Shown here: positions 1 to 9,713 of the stretch, piece by piece
How positions within the stretch are numbered: the stretch's first letter is position 1
Layout of the letters: each line of letters opens with the position of its first letter
NCBI RefSeq assembly: GCF_026339995.1
Contig: NZ_JAPEPT010000001.1
Span: 186,001 to 250,000 of the forward strand
Direction: 5' to 3'
Length of the DNA: 64,000 bases
Source: Streptomyces sp. NBC_01481
GTDB lineage: Bacteria > Actinomycetota > Actinomycetes > Streptomycetales > Streptomycetaceae
Translations under genes and position numbers: made by a program
Notes under the pieces: model-generated
The model's input: only the letters and a program-made list of their open reading frames with translations
The model's database searches: none
Told to the model about the DNA's origin: nothing

Positions 1-1
1 C

Positions 2-2671
2 CCGCCGGCGCAGGCATTGCTCGGGCGCCCGGCCGAGGAGATCGAGGGGACGTCGATGGTCTCCTGGGTGCACCCGGGAGATGTGGAGGAGTACGAGTGG
101 GCGGAGCGGGATCTGCTCCGCGAGGGCCGGGTGGCGGTCTGTCTGCGTCTGCGGCACGCCGACAGGCACTCGGTATGGATCGAGGCGACGTCCTGGGTGG
201 TACGGGACGACGCGGGCGACCCCCTTGAAGTGCGCGGGTTCATCCGCGAGGCGGAGGGCCAGCGGCGCAGGGAGGAAGCGCTGCTCCTGTTGCAGGGACA
301 GGCACGTTCGGTGATCGAGACCGCCCGGGACGCTTTCGTCTCCATCGACGAGGACGGCCTGGTCATCGACTGGAACGCGAGCGCCGAGCGGCTGTTCGGG
401 TTCAGCCACCACGAGGTGATGGGCCGTCCGCTGACGGAGACGATCATTCCCGAGCGGTACCGCGCCGCGCACACGGCCGGTCTGCAGCGGATTCTGTCCG
501 GCGGGGAGGCTCATGTACTGGGCAGTCAGCGGGAGCTCACCGCGCTGCACCGCGACGGCCACGAGATACCGGTCGAACTGGCGTTGTGGCGGCTGAAGTC
601 GGCGAAGGCGCGCTGCTTCAACGCCTTCATCCGCGACATCACCGAGCGCAAGCAGGCCGAAGCCGCCCTGGCAGAGGCCCGCGACGAGGCGATTGCCGCA
701 TCCCAGGCGAAGTCGCAGTTCGTCGCCTCCATGAGCCATGAGATCCGTACCCCCATGAACGGTGTCATCGGGCTGAGCAACCTGCTGCTGGGCACTGAGC
801 TCGACACCGAACAGCGGCGCTACGCGGAGGGCATCCAGGCCGCCGGGACGGCACTGCTGTCGCTGATCAACGACATCCTGGACTTCTCCAAACTGGAGGC
901 GGGCAGGCTCGAACTGGAAGAGGTCGCCTTCAGTCCCCAGCTGCTGGTGGAGGAGGTTGTCTCGCTGGTGGCGCAGACCAACCAGGCCGAGGGCCTGGAA
1001 CTGCTCAGCGACTGCCATCCCGACCTGCCCGCGATGGTGCTCGGGGACGCGGGCCGGCTACGGCAGATCCTGCTCAACCTGGCCTCCAACGCGGTGAAGT
1101 TCACCATGTCCGGCGAGGTCGTGCTGCGCGCCCGCCCGGCGCCGTCCCAGGCACCCGCACCGCAAGTGCCCTGGCTGCACTTCGAGGTGGCCGACACCGG
1201 TATCGGCATCGCCGAGGCCGACCAGGAGCGGATGTTCGACGCCTTCTCCCAGGCGGACGCCTCCACCACCCGCCGCTACGCAGGCACCGGCCTCGGCCTG
1301 GCCATCTGCCGCAGGCTCACCGAGGCCATGGGCGGCTCCATCGGCGTCACCAGCCGGACCGGCCAGGGCAGCACCTTCTTCTTCACCGTACCCGTGCGCG
1401 CCCCCGACACCCCCGAACAGCCCCCGGCCCCACCGCACCCCGACACCCTTCGCGGACTGCGGGTCCTGGTCGTCGACGACAACGAGACCAACCGGCTGAT
1501 CCTCGACGCTCAGCTGCACAGGTGGCACATGCAGCCGACCTCGGTCGCCAGTGGCCCCCACGCCCTGGTGGCCCTGCACGAGGCGGCGGCCGCGGGCCGC
1601 CCCTACGACATGGCCCTCCTCGACATGCAGATGCCCGACATGGACGGCCTGGAACTCGCCCGCCGCATCACCACAGACCAGACCATCGGCGGGCTGGGGC
1701 TGCTGATGCTCACCTCCGGCACCACGCTGCCGGCGGCCGAGCTCCAGGCGGCCGGGATCCCGCTCAGCCTGTCCAAGCCCATCCAGCAGTCCCAGCTCAT
1801 GGACGCCCTGGTCGAACTCACCACCCTGACATCGCCGGTGGCCACGACATCGCCGGTCGCCCTGGCAGCGGCGCCGGCACCCGCCCCGGTCCGGCACGCC
1901 CACCGCGGCCATGTCCTGCTGGTCGAGGACAACGAGATCAACCAGATGGTGGCCCTGGGCATGCTCACCCGGCTCGGCTACAGCGCGGATACCGCCGCCG
2001 ACGGCATCCAGGCCCTGCGTATGACCGAGGAGCACAGCTATCAGGCCGTGCTGATGGACTGCCAGATGCCCCAGATGGACGGCTACAGCGCCACCCAGGA
2101 ACTACGCCGCCGGGAACGGGACAACGGCCGTCGTCTGCCGGTGATCGCCATGACCGCCGGCGCCCTCACCGAGGATCGGGACCGCTGCCGGGCCGCGGGC
2201 ATGGACGACTACATCTCCAAACCCGTCACCGCCGACGAGCTCGAACACACCCTCACCCACTGGGTCCACCCCACCCAGCCACCGTCCGACAACGAGGGCC
2301 TGCGCCTCTCCATCGAGCAGCGGCTGAACGAACTGCGCGGCGCCGGCACCCCGGCCGAGAACGAACTGGTGAGCCGGCTGGTGGACCACTTCCTCATCCG
2401 GGCCCCCGAGATGACCAGCGCACTCTTCCACGCGCTGGACCGTCACGACACCTCCGAGATCGCCGTGCAGGCACACGGCCTCAAAGGCGCTGCCGGCAAC
2501 ATGGGCGCCCACAGCCTCGCCGCCTGCTGCCTGGAGCTGGAGCAGTATGCCGAGGCCGGAGCCCCGGCCTCACTGGCCCAGACCGCTCCGCGCCTCCAGG
2601 ACGAACTCGACCGCACCTGTCGCATCCTCGAGACGCTCCGCTCCCACCTCCCCGGCCAGGGATCTGGATGA
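2..2671 (+). CDS. Hybrid sensor histidine kinase (PAS-PAS-HisKA-HATPase-REC-REC-Hpt), 5' end outside window
   Basis: The reading frame is already open at the first bases and encodes the end of a PAS domain, so the gene starts upstream. Numbering from the TTG at 17, a second PAS lies near residues 95-210 (INDITERK-like PAC end) and the H-box [10 protein letters not shown] has its phospho-His near residue 241. An HATPase domain follows (N-box [10 protein letters not shown]-boxes DTGIGI and GTGLGL). Two receiver domains have acceptor Asp near residues 536 ([11 protein letters not shown]) and 681 ([11 protein letters not shown]), and an Hpt domain has His near 820 ([10 protein letters not shown]). 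No transmembrane segment is seen in the visible part. A complete internal His-Asp-Asp-His relay is therefore encoded. The next gene, a diguanylate cyclase, begins within 60 bases, which suggests a common operon. Confidence 0.93.
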   Translation, partial: PPAQALLGRPAEEIEGTSMVSWVHPGDVEEYEWAERDLLREGRVAVCLRLRHADRHSVWIEATSWVVRDDAGDPLEVRGFIREAEGQRRREEALLLLQGQARSVIETARDAFVSIDEDGLVIDWNASAERLFGFSHHEVMGRPLTETIIPERYRAAHTAGLQRILSGGEAHVLGSQRELTALHRDGHEIPVELALWRLKSAKARCFNAFIRDITERKQAEAALAEARDEAIAASQAKSQFVASMSHEIRTPMNGVIGLSNLLLGTELDTEQRRYAEGIQAAGTALLSLINDILDFSKLEAGRLELEEVAFSPQLLVEEVVSLVAQTNQAEGLELLSDCHPDLPAMVLGDAGRLRQILLNLASNAVKFTMSGEVVLRARPAPSQAPAPQVPWLHFEVADTGIGIAEADQERMFDAFSQADASTTRRYAGTGLGLAICRRLTEAMGGSIGVTSRTGQGSTFFFTVPVRAPDTPEQPPAPPHPDTLRGLRVLVVDDNETNRLILDAQLHRWHMQPTSVASGPHALVALHEAAAAGRPYDMALLDMQMPDMDGLELARRITTDQTIGGLGLLMLTSGTTLPAAELQAAGIPLSLSKPIQQSQLMDALVELTTLTSPVATTSPVALAAAPAPAPVRHAHRGHVLLVEDNEINQMVALGMLTRLGYSADTAADGIQALRMTEEHSYQAVLMDCQMPQMDGYSATQELRRRERDNGRRLPVIAMTAGALTEDRDRCRAAGMDDYISKPVTADELEHTLTHWVHPTQPPSDNEGLRLSIEQRLNELRGAGTPAENELVSRLVDHFLIRAPEMTSALFHALDRHDTSEIAVQAHGLKGAAGNMGAHSLAACCLELEQYAEAGAPASLAQTAPRLQDELDRTCRILETLRSHLPGQGSG

Positions 2672-2730
2672 GGACCCGCCCGCGTGCCGCCGCCCGGGCG
2701 GGTGCCGGCGGGAGCGGAGAAGGAGGACCT

Positions 2731-4284
2731 GTGGACAAGGTTCACGTCCCGTTGCCCTCCCGGCGCGAAGCGGCGGCCTGGGCGTACGCAGCAGCCGGGA
2801 CCGCGGTGATCGTCACCTATCTGGTCACCTCCTCCGCCGCGCGTTACATGCTGCCCGTGGTGATATCCGCGTCGGTCGTCTTCGCGATCGTGGTGGGAGT
2901 GATCAGGAACAAGCCGCCCTCGGTCCTTCCGTGGTACCTGTTCGCGGCGGCAATGGCACCGTTCGCGGCGGCAGACACGATCTGGGGCCTGTATCAGGTC
3001 CGTGGGGTCGAGGTTCCCTTCCCGGGCGTGGCCGACTGGCTTTACCTGGGCACCTACCTGTTGTTCACGGCGGGCCTGGTGACGCTGGCCAGGCAGCAGG
3101 CAGGCCGCCTGCACTGGGCGGGGCTGCTGGACGCGGGAATCGTCACGCTGGGGGCAGGGACTCTGTCATGGGCGTTCATCATCGCCCCCTACCTGCGCAG
3201 TGAGATGTCCGCCTGGCCGCTCGCGATGACCATCGTCTATCCCGTCACCGACCTGGTGCTGTTGTCCATTGCCGCGCGGCTGATGTTCACCACTGGCACG
3301 CGGACACCGTCGCTTCTTCTGGTCATCGGTTGGCTGCTGGTCCTGCTCGCCGCCGACGGCCTCTACTACGGAACGCTGGCCACCGAGACCGTGATCCCGG
3401 AGGACGTGGCCGAAGTGGGGTGGATGGTCTCCTCCCTCCTGCTGGGGGCAGCGGCGCTGCACTCGTCCGTTGCCCGGTCGACACAGGTGGCGGAAGACCA
3501 GGAGAAGCTGCCCCGGCGGCGGCTGTCGATCCTGATCGCGCTCATCCTGATGGGGCCATTGATCGTGCTGGTCAATGTCGATGGCATCCGGGACCAGCCC
3601 CTGAACATCACCGTGGTCGTCGGCCTGATGGCGAGCCTGTCGCTGCTGCTGTTGCTGCGCATCGCGTTCCTGGCCCAGTACGCCCAGGGCAGGGCCACCG
3701 AAGCACGGACGCACGCCGAGGCCCTGTCGACATCACTGCAGGAGCAGGCAGAGCTCCAGAAGCAGCTGAGCTATCAGGCGACCCACGACCCGTTGACAGG
3801 TCTGGCCAATCGGGCACTGCTGAACGAGCGAATGGAGTCCGTTCTCGGCCGGTGCTCCGCCGCTTCCCCCAGCGGACTGCTGATGCTCGATCTCGACGGC
3901 TTCAAGGACGTCAACGACACGCTGGGGCACCCGGCCGGTGACGAACTGCTGGTCGACGTCGCACAGCGGCTGACAGCCAGGGTCCGCAAGCAGGACATGG
4001 TGGCCAGGCTCGGCGGAGACGAGTTCGCGCTCCTCGTGGACGAGGTGGACGCGAGCACACTGCATCACTACACCAGGCGGATCCTCGACGCCTTCAAGGA
4101 CCCGTTCACCCTCGCCCATGGCCATGCGGCCCACGTGACAACAAGCATCGGAGCACGGAGCATCACCAGGCCGACCGCGCCTTCAGAAGCGATGCGGGAC
4201 GCCGATACGGCCCTGTACAAGGCCAAAACCGCGGGCAAGAACCAGGCCGCGTTCTTCGAATCCCCGGAGCGGGACATCTCTTGA
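2731..4284 (+). CDS. Membrane-anchored diguanylate cyclase (GGDEF protein)
   Basis: The protein has 517 residues. The N-terminal 340 or so residues contain about eight to nine hydrophobic segments. A short linker leads to a GGDEF domain with the intact signature GGDEF at residues 428-432 and the inhibitory I-site RKQD exactly five residues before it. It should therefore make cyclic di-GMP and be product-inhibited. No EAL domain follows. The GTG at 2731 is chosen because AGGAGG lies a few bases upstream. An in-frame ATG at 2668 overlaps the kinase stop as ATGA and is a possible alternative. Placement directly after the hybrid kinase suggests that kinase signalling and c-di-GMP synthesis are co-expressed. 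The signal sensed by the membrane domain is not evident. Confidence 0.9.
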   Translation: MDKVHVPLPSRREAAAWAYAAAGTAVIVTYLVTSSAARYMLPVVISASVVFAIVVGVIRNKPPSVLPWYLFAAAMAPFAAADTIWGLYQVRGVEVPFPGVADWLYLGTYLLFTAGLVTLARQQAGRLHWAGLLDAGIVTLGAGTLSWAFIIAPYLRSEMSAWPLAMTIVYPVTDLVLLSIAARLMFTTGTRTPSLLLVIGWLLVLLAADGLYYGTLATETVIPEDVAEVGWMVSSLLLGAAALHSSVARSTQVAEDQEKLPRRRLSILIALILMGPLIVLVNVDGIRDQPLNITVVVGLMASLSLLLLLRIAFLAQYAQGRATEARTHAEALSTSLQEQAELQKQLSYQATHDPLTGLANRALLNERMESVLGRCSAASPSGLLMLDLDGFKDVNDTLGHPAGDELLVDVAQRLTARVRKQDMVARLGGDEFALLVDEVDASTLHHYTRRILDAFKDPFTLAHGHAAHVTTSIGARSITRPTAPSEAMRDADTALYKAKTAGKNQAAFFESPERDIS

Positions 4285-4337
4285 CGACCCTCGGCATCGG
4301 CAAGGTGTGAGGACAGTGGCGCTGCCCGGATACGCCA

Positions 4338-4375
4338 CACCGCCCGCGGGGGCCGGCTCGGCTCCGCGGGCGGTG
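4338..4375 (+). terminator. Rho-independent-like terminator after the GGDEF gene
   Basis: A perfect 12-bp stem (CACCGCCCGCGG paired with CCGCGGGCGGTG) with a 14-base loop is followed by a T-rich stretch. It lies 53 bases past the GGDEF stop codon. The rest of the 4285-4579 interval holds no gene I can support. Confidence 0.7.
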
Positions 4376-4567
4376 CGTATGTGTCTGTGTCTTTGATCTA
4401 TCGCTGTGTCGGCGTCCCCATATGTACGTCCTTCCGCAGAGGACCAGGGTGCTTTCGACGCTACGCGCCCCCATCGCCTTCCGCGAGCCGGAACCTCCGG
4501 ATCTTTCGGTGCGGGCGATAGCGGCACGAAAGCGGCTATTTCGTAAGGGACTTGGGGCCGGTGTCAG

Positions 4568-4573
4568 TAACCT
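4568..4573 (+). promoter_or_regulatory. Possible -10 box (TAACCT) of a leaderless gene
   Basis: TAACCT ends six bases before the GTG at 4580, the spacing expected if transcription starts at the start codon itself. No ribosome-binding site is visible before this GTG. No convincing -35 box is seen. Confidence 0.35.
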
Positions 4574-4579
4574 ACGGGC

Positions 4580-5353
4580 GTGAACAGACTCGGGGTCCGA
4601 ATATCGCGCGCACTCACCGGCGGCCTGGCGGCCGTCGCCGCCACCACGCTGCTCTCCTCCTGCGACGGGACCGGGCTGCCCGGCGCCGCCGAACCCACGA
4701 ACGCCACGGCGGCCACCGGCGCCGGTACCAGCCCCCTCGCCAACCCCGACGGCACCAGGCCCGGCCTCGCCCCCCTCGCCTCCGAACAGGACCGGGCTGC
4801 TGCCCGCGCCCTGATCGGGAAGGTGAGGACCAAGGGCCGCGGCCCCAAGACCGGGTACGCCCGCGACCGCTTCGGCTACGCGTGGATGGACACGGCCGAC
4901 GGCGTCCCGCTGGCACGGAACGGCTGCGACACGAGGAACGACTTGCTCGCCCGCGACGGCAAGGCTCTGCGCTACCGCTCCGGCTCCGACTGCGTCGTCA
5001 TCGCGATGACCCTCGACGACCCGTACACCGGCACGGTCATCGACTGGCGCAAGCAGAAGGCCGCCGCCGTACAGATCGACCACGTCATTCCGCTCTCGTA
5101 CGGCTGGCAGATGGGCGCGGCCCGCTGGGACAGGGCCAAGCGTCAGCAACTCGCGAACGACCCGCTGAATCTCCTGCCGGTGGAGGGCCGCGCCAACAGC
5201 TCGAAGAGCGACTCGGGCCCGGCGTCCTGGCTGCCCCCGAACAAGCGGATCCGCTGCGCGTATGCCGTACGGGTCGCGCAGGTGGCGATCAAGTACGAAC
5301 TGCCGGTGACCGCGGCGGACAAGAGGACGATGCTCACGCAGTGCGGCGGATGA
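4580..5353 (+). CDS. Secreted lipoprotein with HNH nuclease-like DUF1524 domain
   Basis: The protein has 257 residues. The N-terminus is a lipoprotein signal (basic start, hydrophobic stretch, lipobox LSSC near residue 28), so the mature protein should be anchored on the outer face of the membrane. The C-terminal half carries the DUF1524/HNH-type core DHVIPLSYGW followed by NDPLNLLPVEGRANSSKS, with His and Asn residues placed as in HNH nucleases of this family. Such secreted proteins are usual in streptomycetes; a nuclease role is inferred from the family, not shown. The gene stands alone between a terminator and a convergent neighbour. The start lacks an SD sequence and appears leaderless. 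Confidence 0.85.
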   Translation: MNRLGVRISRALTGGLAAVAATTLLSSCDGTGLPGAAEPTNATAATGAGTSPLANPDGTRPGLAPLASEQDRAAARALIGKVRTKGRGPKTGYARDRFGYAWMDTADGVPLARNGCDTRNDLLARDGKALRYRSGSDCVVIAMTLDDPYTGTVIDWRKQKAAAVQIDHVIPLSYGWQMGAARWDRAKRQQLANDPLNLLPVEGRANSSKSDSGPASWLPPNKRIRCAYAVRVAQVAIKYELPVTAADKRTMLTQCGG

Positions 5354-5579
5354 CGGCAGCAGGGGGCTTCCGTAGGTGACGCTCCGTACAGCAATCGGCG
5401 GCAGCAGCAAGTCAGTCGGGAAAGTCGGTGTACGGCGTCGGCTCGCCCACCCAGCGCGGTGAGCCGGTTCACGGCACGTACGGATTGCGCTGCCGGTTGC
5501 ATGGAACCCCCTGTGACCGATGAGCACCGTACTGCTGTGCCGGCACGCCGCGGTGGTCAGTCTGCCGGGACGGACGGGC

Positions 5580-6380
5580 TTACTGGGCCGCGCCCTCCTC
5601 GTCGAGGTCCACGATGTCCTTGGCCGCGGGCTTCTTCGCGCCCACGGGCTTGTTGAACGCCGAGAAGGTGATCGTGCCCGGCTCCTCGCCGCCCTTCTGG
5701 TCCACCTTCAGCACGTAGGGCTCGCCCTCCGTCGCGACGTACACCTTGTAGCTCGTGTCGCCGTCCTTCTCGGTCAGGGTCAGCACCTTCTGGCCGTTCA
5801 CGGTTGTCTCCTCGCCCCGGCGCATCAGGTTGAAGCCTTCCTCGAACTGCCCGAGGAACGTCTTCAGTTCGCAGAACTCCAGCTGCTCCTTGTCCTCCGG
5901 CGACGACGCGTCCGACTTCACCCAGCGCCCCTTGAGCATCTTCAGCACCGCCGCGGTCTCCTCGGCCGAGCCGCCCTCGTTCTGGCTGCGCAGGAATGCC
6001 TCGTCGAAGCGCATGTAGGCGTTGTCGCCGACTCTCATGAGCTCTGCCGTGCCGGTGTCGCCCGTGGAGAGCGTCCCCTTGCAGTCGCCCTTGGAGTCGA
6101 TGGACATGTAAGCCTTCATGTTGCCGTCCGTCGTCCGGGCGGCGAAGTCGACGGTCACCGAGGTGGCCGCCTTGGTCGCCTTGAAGGCCTTGTTGGCGAT
6201 CTGCGGGCCGGACAGCCCCCCGAACGCGCCTTCCTTGGCCTTCGTGCTTTTGGCCGGCGCGCCCTTGGTGTCCCGACTGTCGCCGTCGGAGGGACCGCAC
6301 GCCGCGGCGGCGAGCGTGAGGGTGGTGCACAGGGTGGCCAGAGCGATGCGCCTGAGGCGGCGCGGAGTGGTGACAGACAT
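5580..6380 (-). CDS. Lipoprotein with LppX/LolA-like fold
   Basis: The protein has 266 residues. A signal peptide ends in the lipobox AAAC (around residue 28), giving a lipid-anchored extracellular protein. The rest has the pattern of the LppX/LprAFG or LolA-like family: a region with AFKATKAATSVTVDFAAR, repeated beta strands, and DTSYKVYVATEGEPYVLKV near the end. Members of this fold bind lipids or act in lipoprotein/lipid trafficking; that role is inferred. GGAGAA precedes the ATG at 6-base spacing. It lies downstream of, and on the same strand as, the DUF4190 membrane protein gene, with about 95 bases between them, so the two may share a transcript. Confidence 0.8.
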   Translation of the reverse strand: MSVTTPRRLRRIALATLCTTLTLAAAACGPSDGDSRDTKGAPAKSTKAKEGAFGGLSGPQIANKAFKATKAATSVTVDFAARTTDGNMKAYMSIDSKGDCKGTLSTGDTGTAELMRVGDNAYMRFDEAFLRSQNEGGSAEETAAVLKMLKGRWVKSDASSPEDKEQLEFCELKTFLGQFEEGFNLMRRGEETTVNGQKVLTLTEKDGDTSYKVYVATEGEPYVLKVDQKGGEEPGTITFSAFNKPVGAKKPAAKDIVDLDEEGAAQ

Positions 6381-6476
6381 GTGGGTTCTCCGAGAAGGAA
6401 GAGGTGTTGGGGAGGGAGGGGGTGGGGGCGCGGGGCCCAGGCGGTCAGGGGCCGCCAGGAGGGCTGGACCCGCGGG

Positions 6477-7334
6477 TCAGAGCGTGAGCTCCCAGTGGGA
6501 CGGGTTGTACGAGATGCCGGGCGTGACCTCGACCGTGAGGGAATTGGCGTCGGCCGGGGCGTCGAACGCGTACTGCACCGTGGCCTTCTTGCCGGGCAGG
6601 ATCGTGCCGCTGAAGCCGCTGCCGACCTTGTCGTCGAAGATCTGCTCGGCGGTCACACCGTCCTTGCCGGCGCGGGCGTCGGCGCCGACGAGGTTGGCGT
6701 CGAACTTCTTCTTGCCGCCGTTCTCGATGACGATCGTGACCCGGTAGGCCTTGTTGCCCGCGGTGTGGCCGATCGCGAACTCGCCCGGCGAGAAGGACGT
6801 GGCCGCCGACACGGTGACCATCACGTCGTCGTCGTAGAGCGACGTGTCACCGGCCGCGAGGCTCTCGCCCTTCTTGGCCGTGGCCTCGCCGGCGCCCTTG
6901 TCGCCTGCGCCGCCCTTGCCGCCTGCGCCGCCCTTGTTCCCGGGCGACGCATCCTTCGGGGCGGTGTTCTCCGTGACCTTGTTGATTTCGTCGACCGCGT
7001 CGTCCACGGCCTTGACCGTCACCACGCCGACGCCCACGCCGACGATCATCGCGACGAGACCCAGTACGGCTCCGGCGGTGGCCGAGCCCTTGTTGGTGGC
7101 CTCGTGGCGCTTGGCACGGCCACGGCCCAACAGGCCGAGGATCAGGGCGAGCAGGCCCAGGATGCAGCCCAGCCAGAACAGGAAGGGGATGAGGCCGGTG
7201 ATGGTGCCGATGATGCCGAGCACCAGGGCGGCCGTCCCGAGGCCGTTGCGCGCGGGGTTGCCGGTCGCGTACTGCCCGGGGCCACCGTAGGGCTGCTGCT
7301 GGCCGGGCTGAGGCTGCTGCGCGTAGTGCGACAT
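6477..7334 (-). CDS. Membrane protein with DUF4190 N-terminal and DUF4352-like C-terminal domains
   Basis: The protein has 285 residues. A short Gln/Pro/Gly-rich cytosolic start is followed by two hydrophobic segments (about residues 35-65) characteristic of DUF4190, then another segment near residues 83-107. A low-complexity Gly/Lys linker follows (GGAGGKGGAGDKG region near 135), then a beta-rich extracellular domain like DUF4352/telokin-like domains (VSAATSFSPGEFAIGH, LPGKKATVQYAFDAP). The function of this architecture, common in actinomycete envelope proteins, is unknown. It is transcribed away from the DNA methylase gene and a good promoter is visible upstream. Confidence 0.8.
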   Translation of the reverse strand: MSHYAQQPQPGQQQPYGGPGQYATGNPARNGLGTAALVLGIIGTITGLIPFLFWLGCILGLLALILGLLGRGRAKRHEATNKGSATAGAVLGLVAMIVGVGVGVVTVKAVDDAVDEINKVTENTAPKDASPGNKGGAGGKGGAGDKGAGEATAKKGESLAAGDTSLYDDDVMVTVSAATSFSPGEFAIGHTAGNKAYRVTIVIENGGKKKFDANLVGADARAGKDGVTAEQIFDDKVGSGFSGTILPGKKATVQYAFDAPADANSLTVEVTPGISYNPSHWELTL

Positions 7335-7395
7335 GGGTGTGTCCCCCCGGTAGTGCGTGGCGGGCTCGTCGAGAGCTCGTGTGGCGACAGGTCAC

Positions 7396-7424
7396 ATCAC
7401 AGCAGAGCCTGTGAACCGAGTCAA
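7396..7424 (-). promoter_or_regulatory. Vegetative-type promoter for the DUF4190 gene
   Basis: On the minus strand TTGACT (7424-7419) and TGTGAT (7401-7396) are separated by 17 bases. The predicted start lies about 55 bases before the ATG at 7334. This is a good match to HrdB-type promoters. Confidence 0.55.
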
Positions 7425-7483
7425 CCAGCATTTCTTGAACAACTCGACGACCAGGTGTGAAGTGGGCTCTTCGGTTCACCCGC

Positions 7484-7489
7484 TAGAAT
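7484..7489 (+). promoter_or_regulatory. Possible -10 box (TAGAAT) of the DNA methylase gene
   Basis: TAGAAT lies about 40 bases before the GTG at 7530. The gene has an SD-like GAGGGGAG at 7514-7521. I see no good -35 box. Confidence 0.4.
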
Positions 7490-7529
7490 CGGCGTCTCAG
7501 CAGCGGTATGGACGAGGGGAGTCAGCCGG

Positions 7530-9611
7530 GTGCCGGAGAACGCAGCAGAGGTGACCGCTGCCGGAATCGCACGGCTCGCGGGGGTCGGCCGGGCCGCCGT
7601 CAGCAACTGGCGGCGCAGACACGCCGACTTCCCCAAGCCCGTCGGCGGCAGCGAGACCAGTCCGTCCTTCGCGCTCGCCGACGTCGAGCGCTGGCTGCGC
7701 GACCAGGGCAAACTGGCCGAAGTCCCGCTGCGCGAACGGGTCTGGCAGCAGGTCACCGACCATCCGGCGGGCGCCGTGCCCGCCCTGGTCCACGTGGGGT
7801 GCGCGCTGCTGCTCGTACGGGAGCGGCCGACGACGTGGCAGGAGCTGACCGCAGTCGCGGACGAGCGGATGGCCGAGTTGCTGCCGACGGCGCTGGAGCA
7901 GGTCCTGGCGGCGCGCTTCGGGGAGGCCCGGGTGGGTCTGTTCCCCGCGCCGACCCGGACCCCGCCGGGGCTGCGCCCCGAACCCCGCGCCTCCTACGCC
8001 GGCGGAGCCTACATTCGCCTCCTCCACTCCGCCGGGGAGCTCGCCGCCGGGATCGGCGCCCGTCAGGCGTTCGAGTTTCTGCTGGGCCGTCACCTCGACG
8101 CCAACCCGCGCCAGTACACCCTCACGCCGCCCGGGCCCGCCGCGCTGATGGCGGCCCTCACCGGACCGGCCGGCACCGTGCTCGACCCCGCATCCGGCAC
8201 CGGCACCCTGCTGCGTGCCGTCGACCGCCCGGCCGCGCTGTACGCGCAGGAGGCCGACCCCGACCTGGCCGCGCTGACCGCGCTCCGGCTGGCTCTGCAC
8301 ACCGACGCCGACGTGCGGGCCGCGGCCGGCGACAGCCTGCGTGCCGACGCGTACCCCGAGCTGACTGCCGACGCCGTGCTGTGCCACCCGCCCTTCAACG
8401 AGCGCAACTGGGGCCACGAAGAACTCGGCTACGACCCGCGCTGGGAGTACGGCTTCCCGGCGCGCACCGAGTCCGAACTGGCCTGGGTCCAGCACGCGCT
8501 GGCCCGGCTGCGCCCCGGCGGCACGGCCGTCCTGCTGATGCCCCCGGCCGCCGCCTCCCGCCGCTCCGGCCGCCGGATCCGCGCCGGGCTGCTGCGCCGC
8601 GGCGCCCTGCGTGCCGTCGTCGCACTGCCCGCCGGTGCCGCGCCGCCGTACGGCATCCCGCTCCACCTCTGGGTGCTGCGCAAGCCCGAGGCGGGCCAGG
8701 CCCCGGCCCCGGAGCTGCTGTTCGTCGACACCGCCGAGCCGGCCGGGGCGGGCGCCGGCCGTGACAAGCTCGACTGGCAGGCCGTCCAGAGCGCGGTCCT
8801 CGACGCCTGGGCGCCGTTCGACCGGCACGGCACGGCCGAGGAGCGGCCGGGCGTCAGCCGTTCGGTGCCGGTCATCGAACTCCTCGACGACGACGTGGAT
8901 CTGGCCCCCGCCCGGCATCTGCCGCCCCCGGCGGCGGGCGGCGGCGCGGACGAGCTGCTGCGCGTACGGGACCGGCTCACCGACACCCTCCGGCTGACCG
9001 GCGAGCTCACCCCGGCGCCCGCCGAGCCCACGGAGCCCGCGCCCTGGCCCGCCACCACCGTCGGTGAACTGGCCCGCGCGGGCGCGCTCGTGCTGAGCGC
9101 GGGCGGCTCCGGCACCGCTCCGGCAGGCCATGCGCCCGTGCCCGTACTCACCGAACAGGACGTCCTCGCCGGGACGGCGCCGTCCGGCAGGCTCCCGGAG
9201 GGGCCGTACGAGGAGCCCGTACGCGTCGAGCAGGGAGATGTCGTCGTGCCCGTGCTGGGCGGCGGATCCGTCGTACGCGTCGTCGACGAGGCCACGGCGG
9301 GCGCGGCCCTCGGCCGCAACCTCCAGCTGCTGCACCCCGATCCGGCCGCGCTCGACCCGTGGTTCCTCGCCGGTTTCCTGCGCGGCACCGCCAACAACCG
9401 CCAGGCCAGCAGTTACGCCTCGACCGCGACCCGCCTCGACGTGCGCCGTCTTCAGCTGCCGCGGCTGCCGCTCACCGACCAGCGGCGGTACGGGGATCGC
9501 TTCCGCGCGCTCGCCGACTTCGAGGACGCGCTGCGGACGGCCGGCCGGCTCGGCGAGCAGCTGGTCCAAGGGCTGTACGACGGACTGACGGACGGCACCG
9601 TCACTGCCTGA
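7530..9611 (+). CDS. HsdM-like N6-adenine DNA methylase with N-terminal HTH and HsdS-like C-terminus; motif IV altered
   Basis: The protein has 693 residues. Residues 8-60 form a MerR/AlpA-like helix-turn-helix (IARLAGVGRAAVSNWRRR, then FALADVERWLRDQG). Residues 180-400 are a class I SAM-dependent methyltransferase with motif I DPASGTGTLL and a motif IV region LCHPPFNERNWG. In N6-adenine methylases motif IV is (N/D/S)PP(Y/F); here the first residue is His. The last 150 residues resemble a type I target-recognition half ending in QRRYGDRFRALADFEDAL. No restriction subunit is nearby. It may be a solitary methylase, or, if His disables catalysis, a DNA-binding regulator. It is followed about 100 bases on by a membrane-protein/kinase pair. 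Confidence 0.82.
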   Translation: MPENAAEVTAAGIARLAGVGRAAVSNWRRRHADFPKPVGGSETSPSFALADVERWLRDQGKLAEVPLRERVWQQVTDHPAGAVPALVHVGCALLLVRERPTTWQELTAVADERMAELLPTALEQVLAARFGEARVGLFPAPTRTPPGLRPEPRASYAGGAYIRLLHSAGELAAGIGARQAFEFLLGRHLDANPRQYTLTPPGPAALMAALTGPAGTVLDPASGTGTLLRAVDRPAALYAQEADPDLAALTALRLALHTDADVRAAAGDSLRADAYPELTADAVLCHPPFNERNWGHEELGYDPRWEYGFPARTESELAWVQHALARLRPGGTAVLLMPPAAASRRSGRRIRAGLLRRGALRAVVALPAGAAPPYGIPLHLWVLRKPEAGQAPAPELLFVDTAEPAGAGAGRDKLDWQAVQSAVLDAWAPFDRHGTAEERPGVSRSVPVIELLDDDVDLAPARHLPPPAAGGGADELLRVRDRLTDTLRLTGELTPAPAEPTEPAPWPATTVGELARAGALVLSAGGSGTAPAGHAPVPVLTEQDVLAGTAPSGRLPEGPYEEPVRVEQGDVVVPVLGGGSVVRVVDEATAGAALGRNLQLLHPDPAALDPWFLAGFLRGTANNRQASSYASTATRLDVRRLQLPRLPLTDQRRYGDRFRALADFEDALRTAGRLGEQLVQGLYDGLTDGTVTA

Positions 9612-9713
9612 TCGGTTCCACTACGGTTCAGTACATCCCCGGAGCCGATGTCGGTGTCGGTGTATACGCTCGTCCTCTCAGACCGCCTCGTTCCCAGGCA
9701 CTCAGGAGCACCC

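Noticed and set aside
1522..2730. N-terminal extension of the GGDEF frame by 400 codons
   Set aside because: The extension overlaps the hybrid kinase in another frame and is low-complexity; an SD-preceded GTG lies at 2731.
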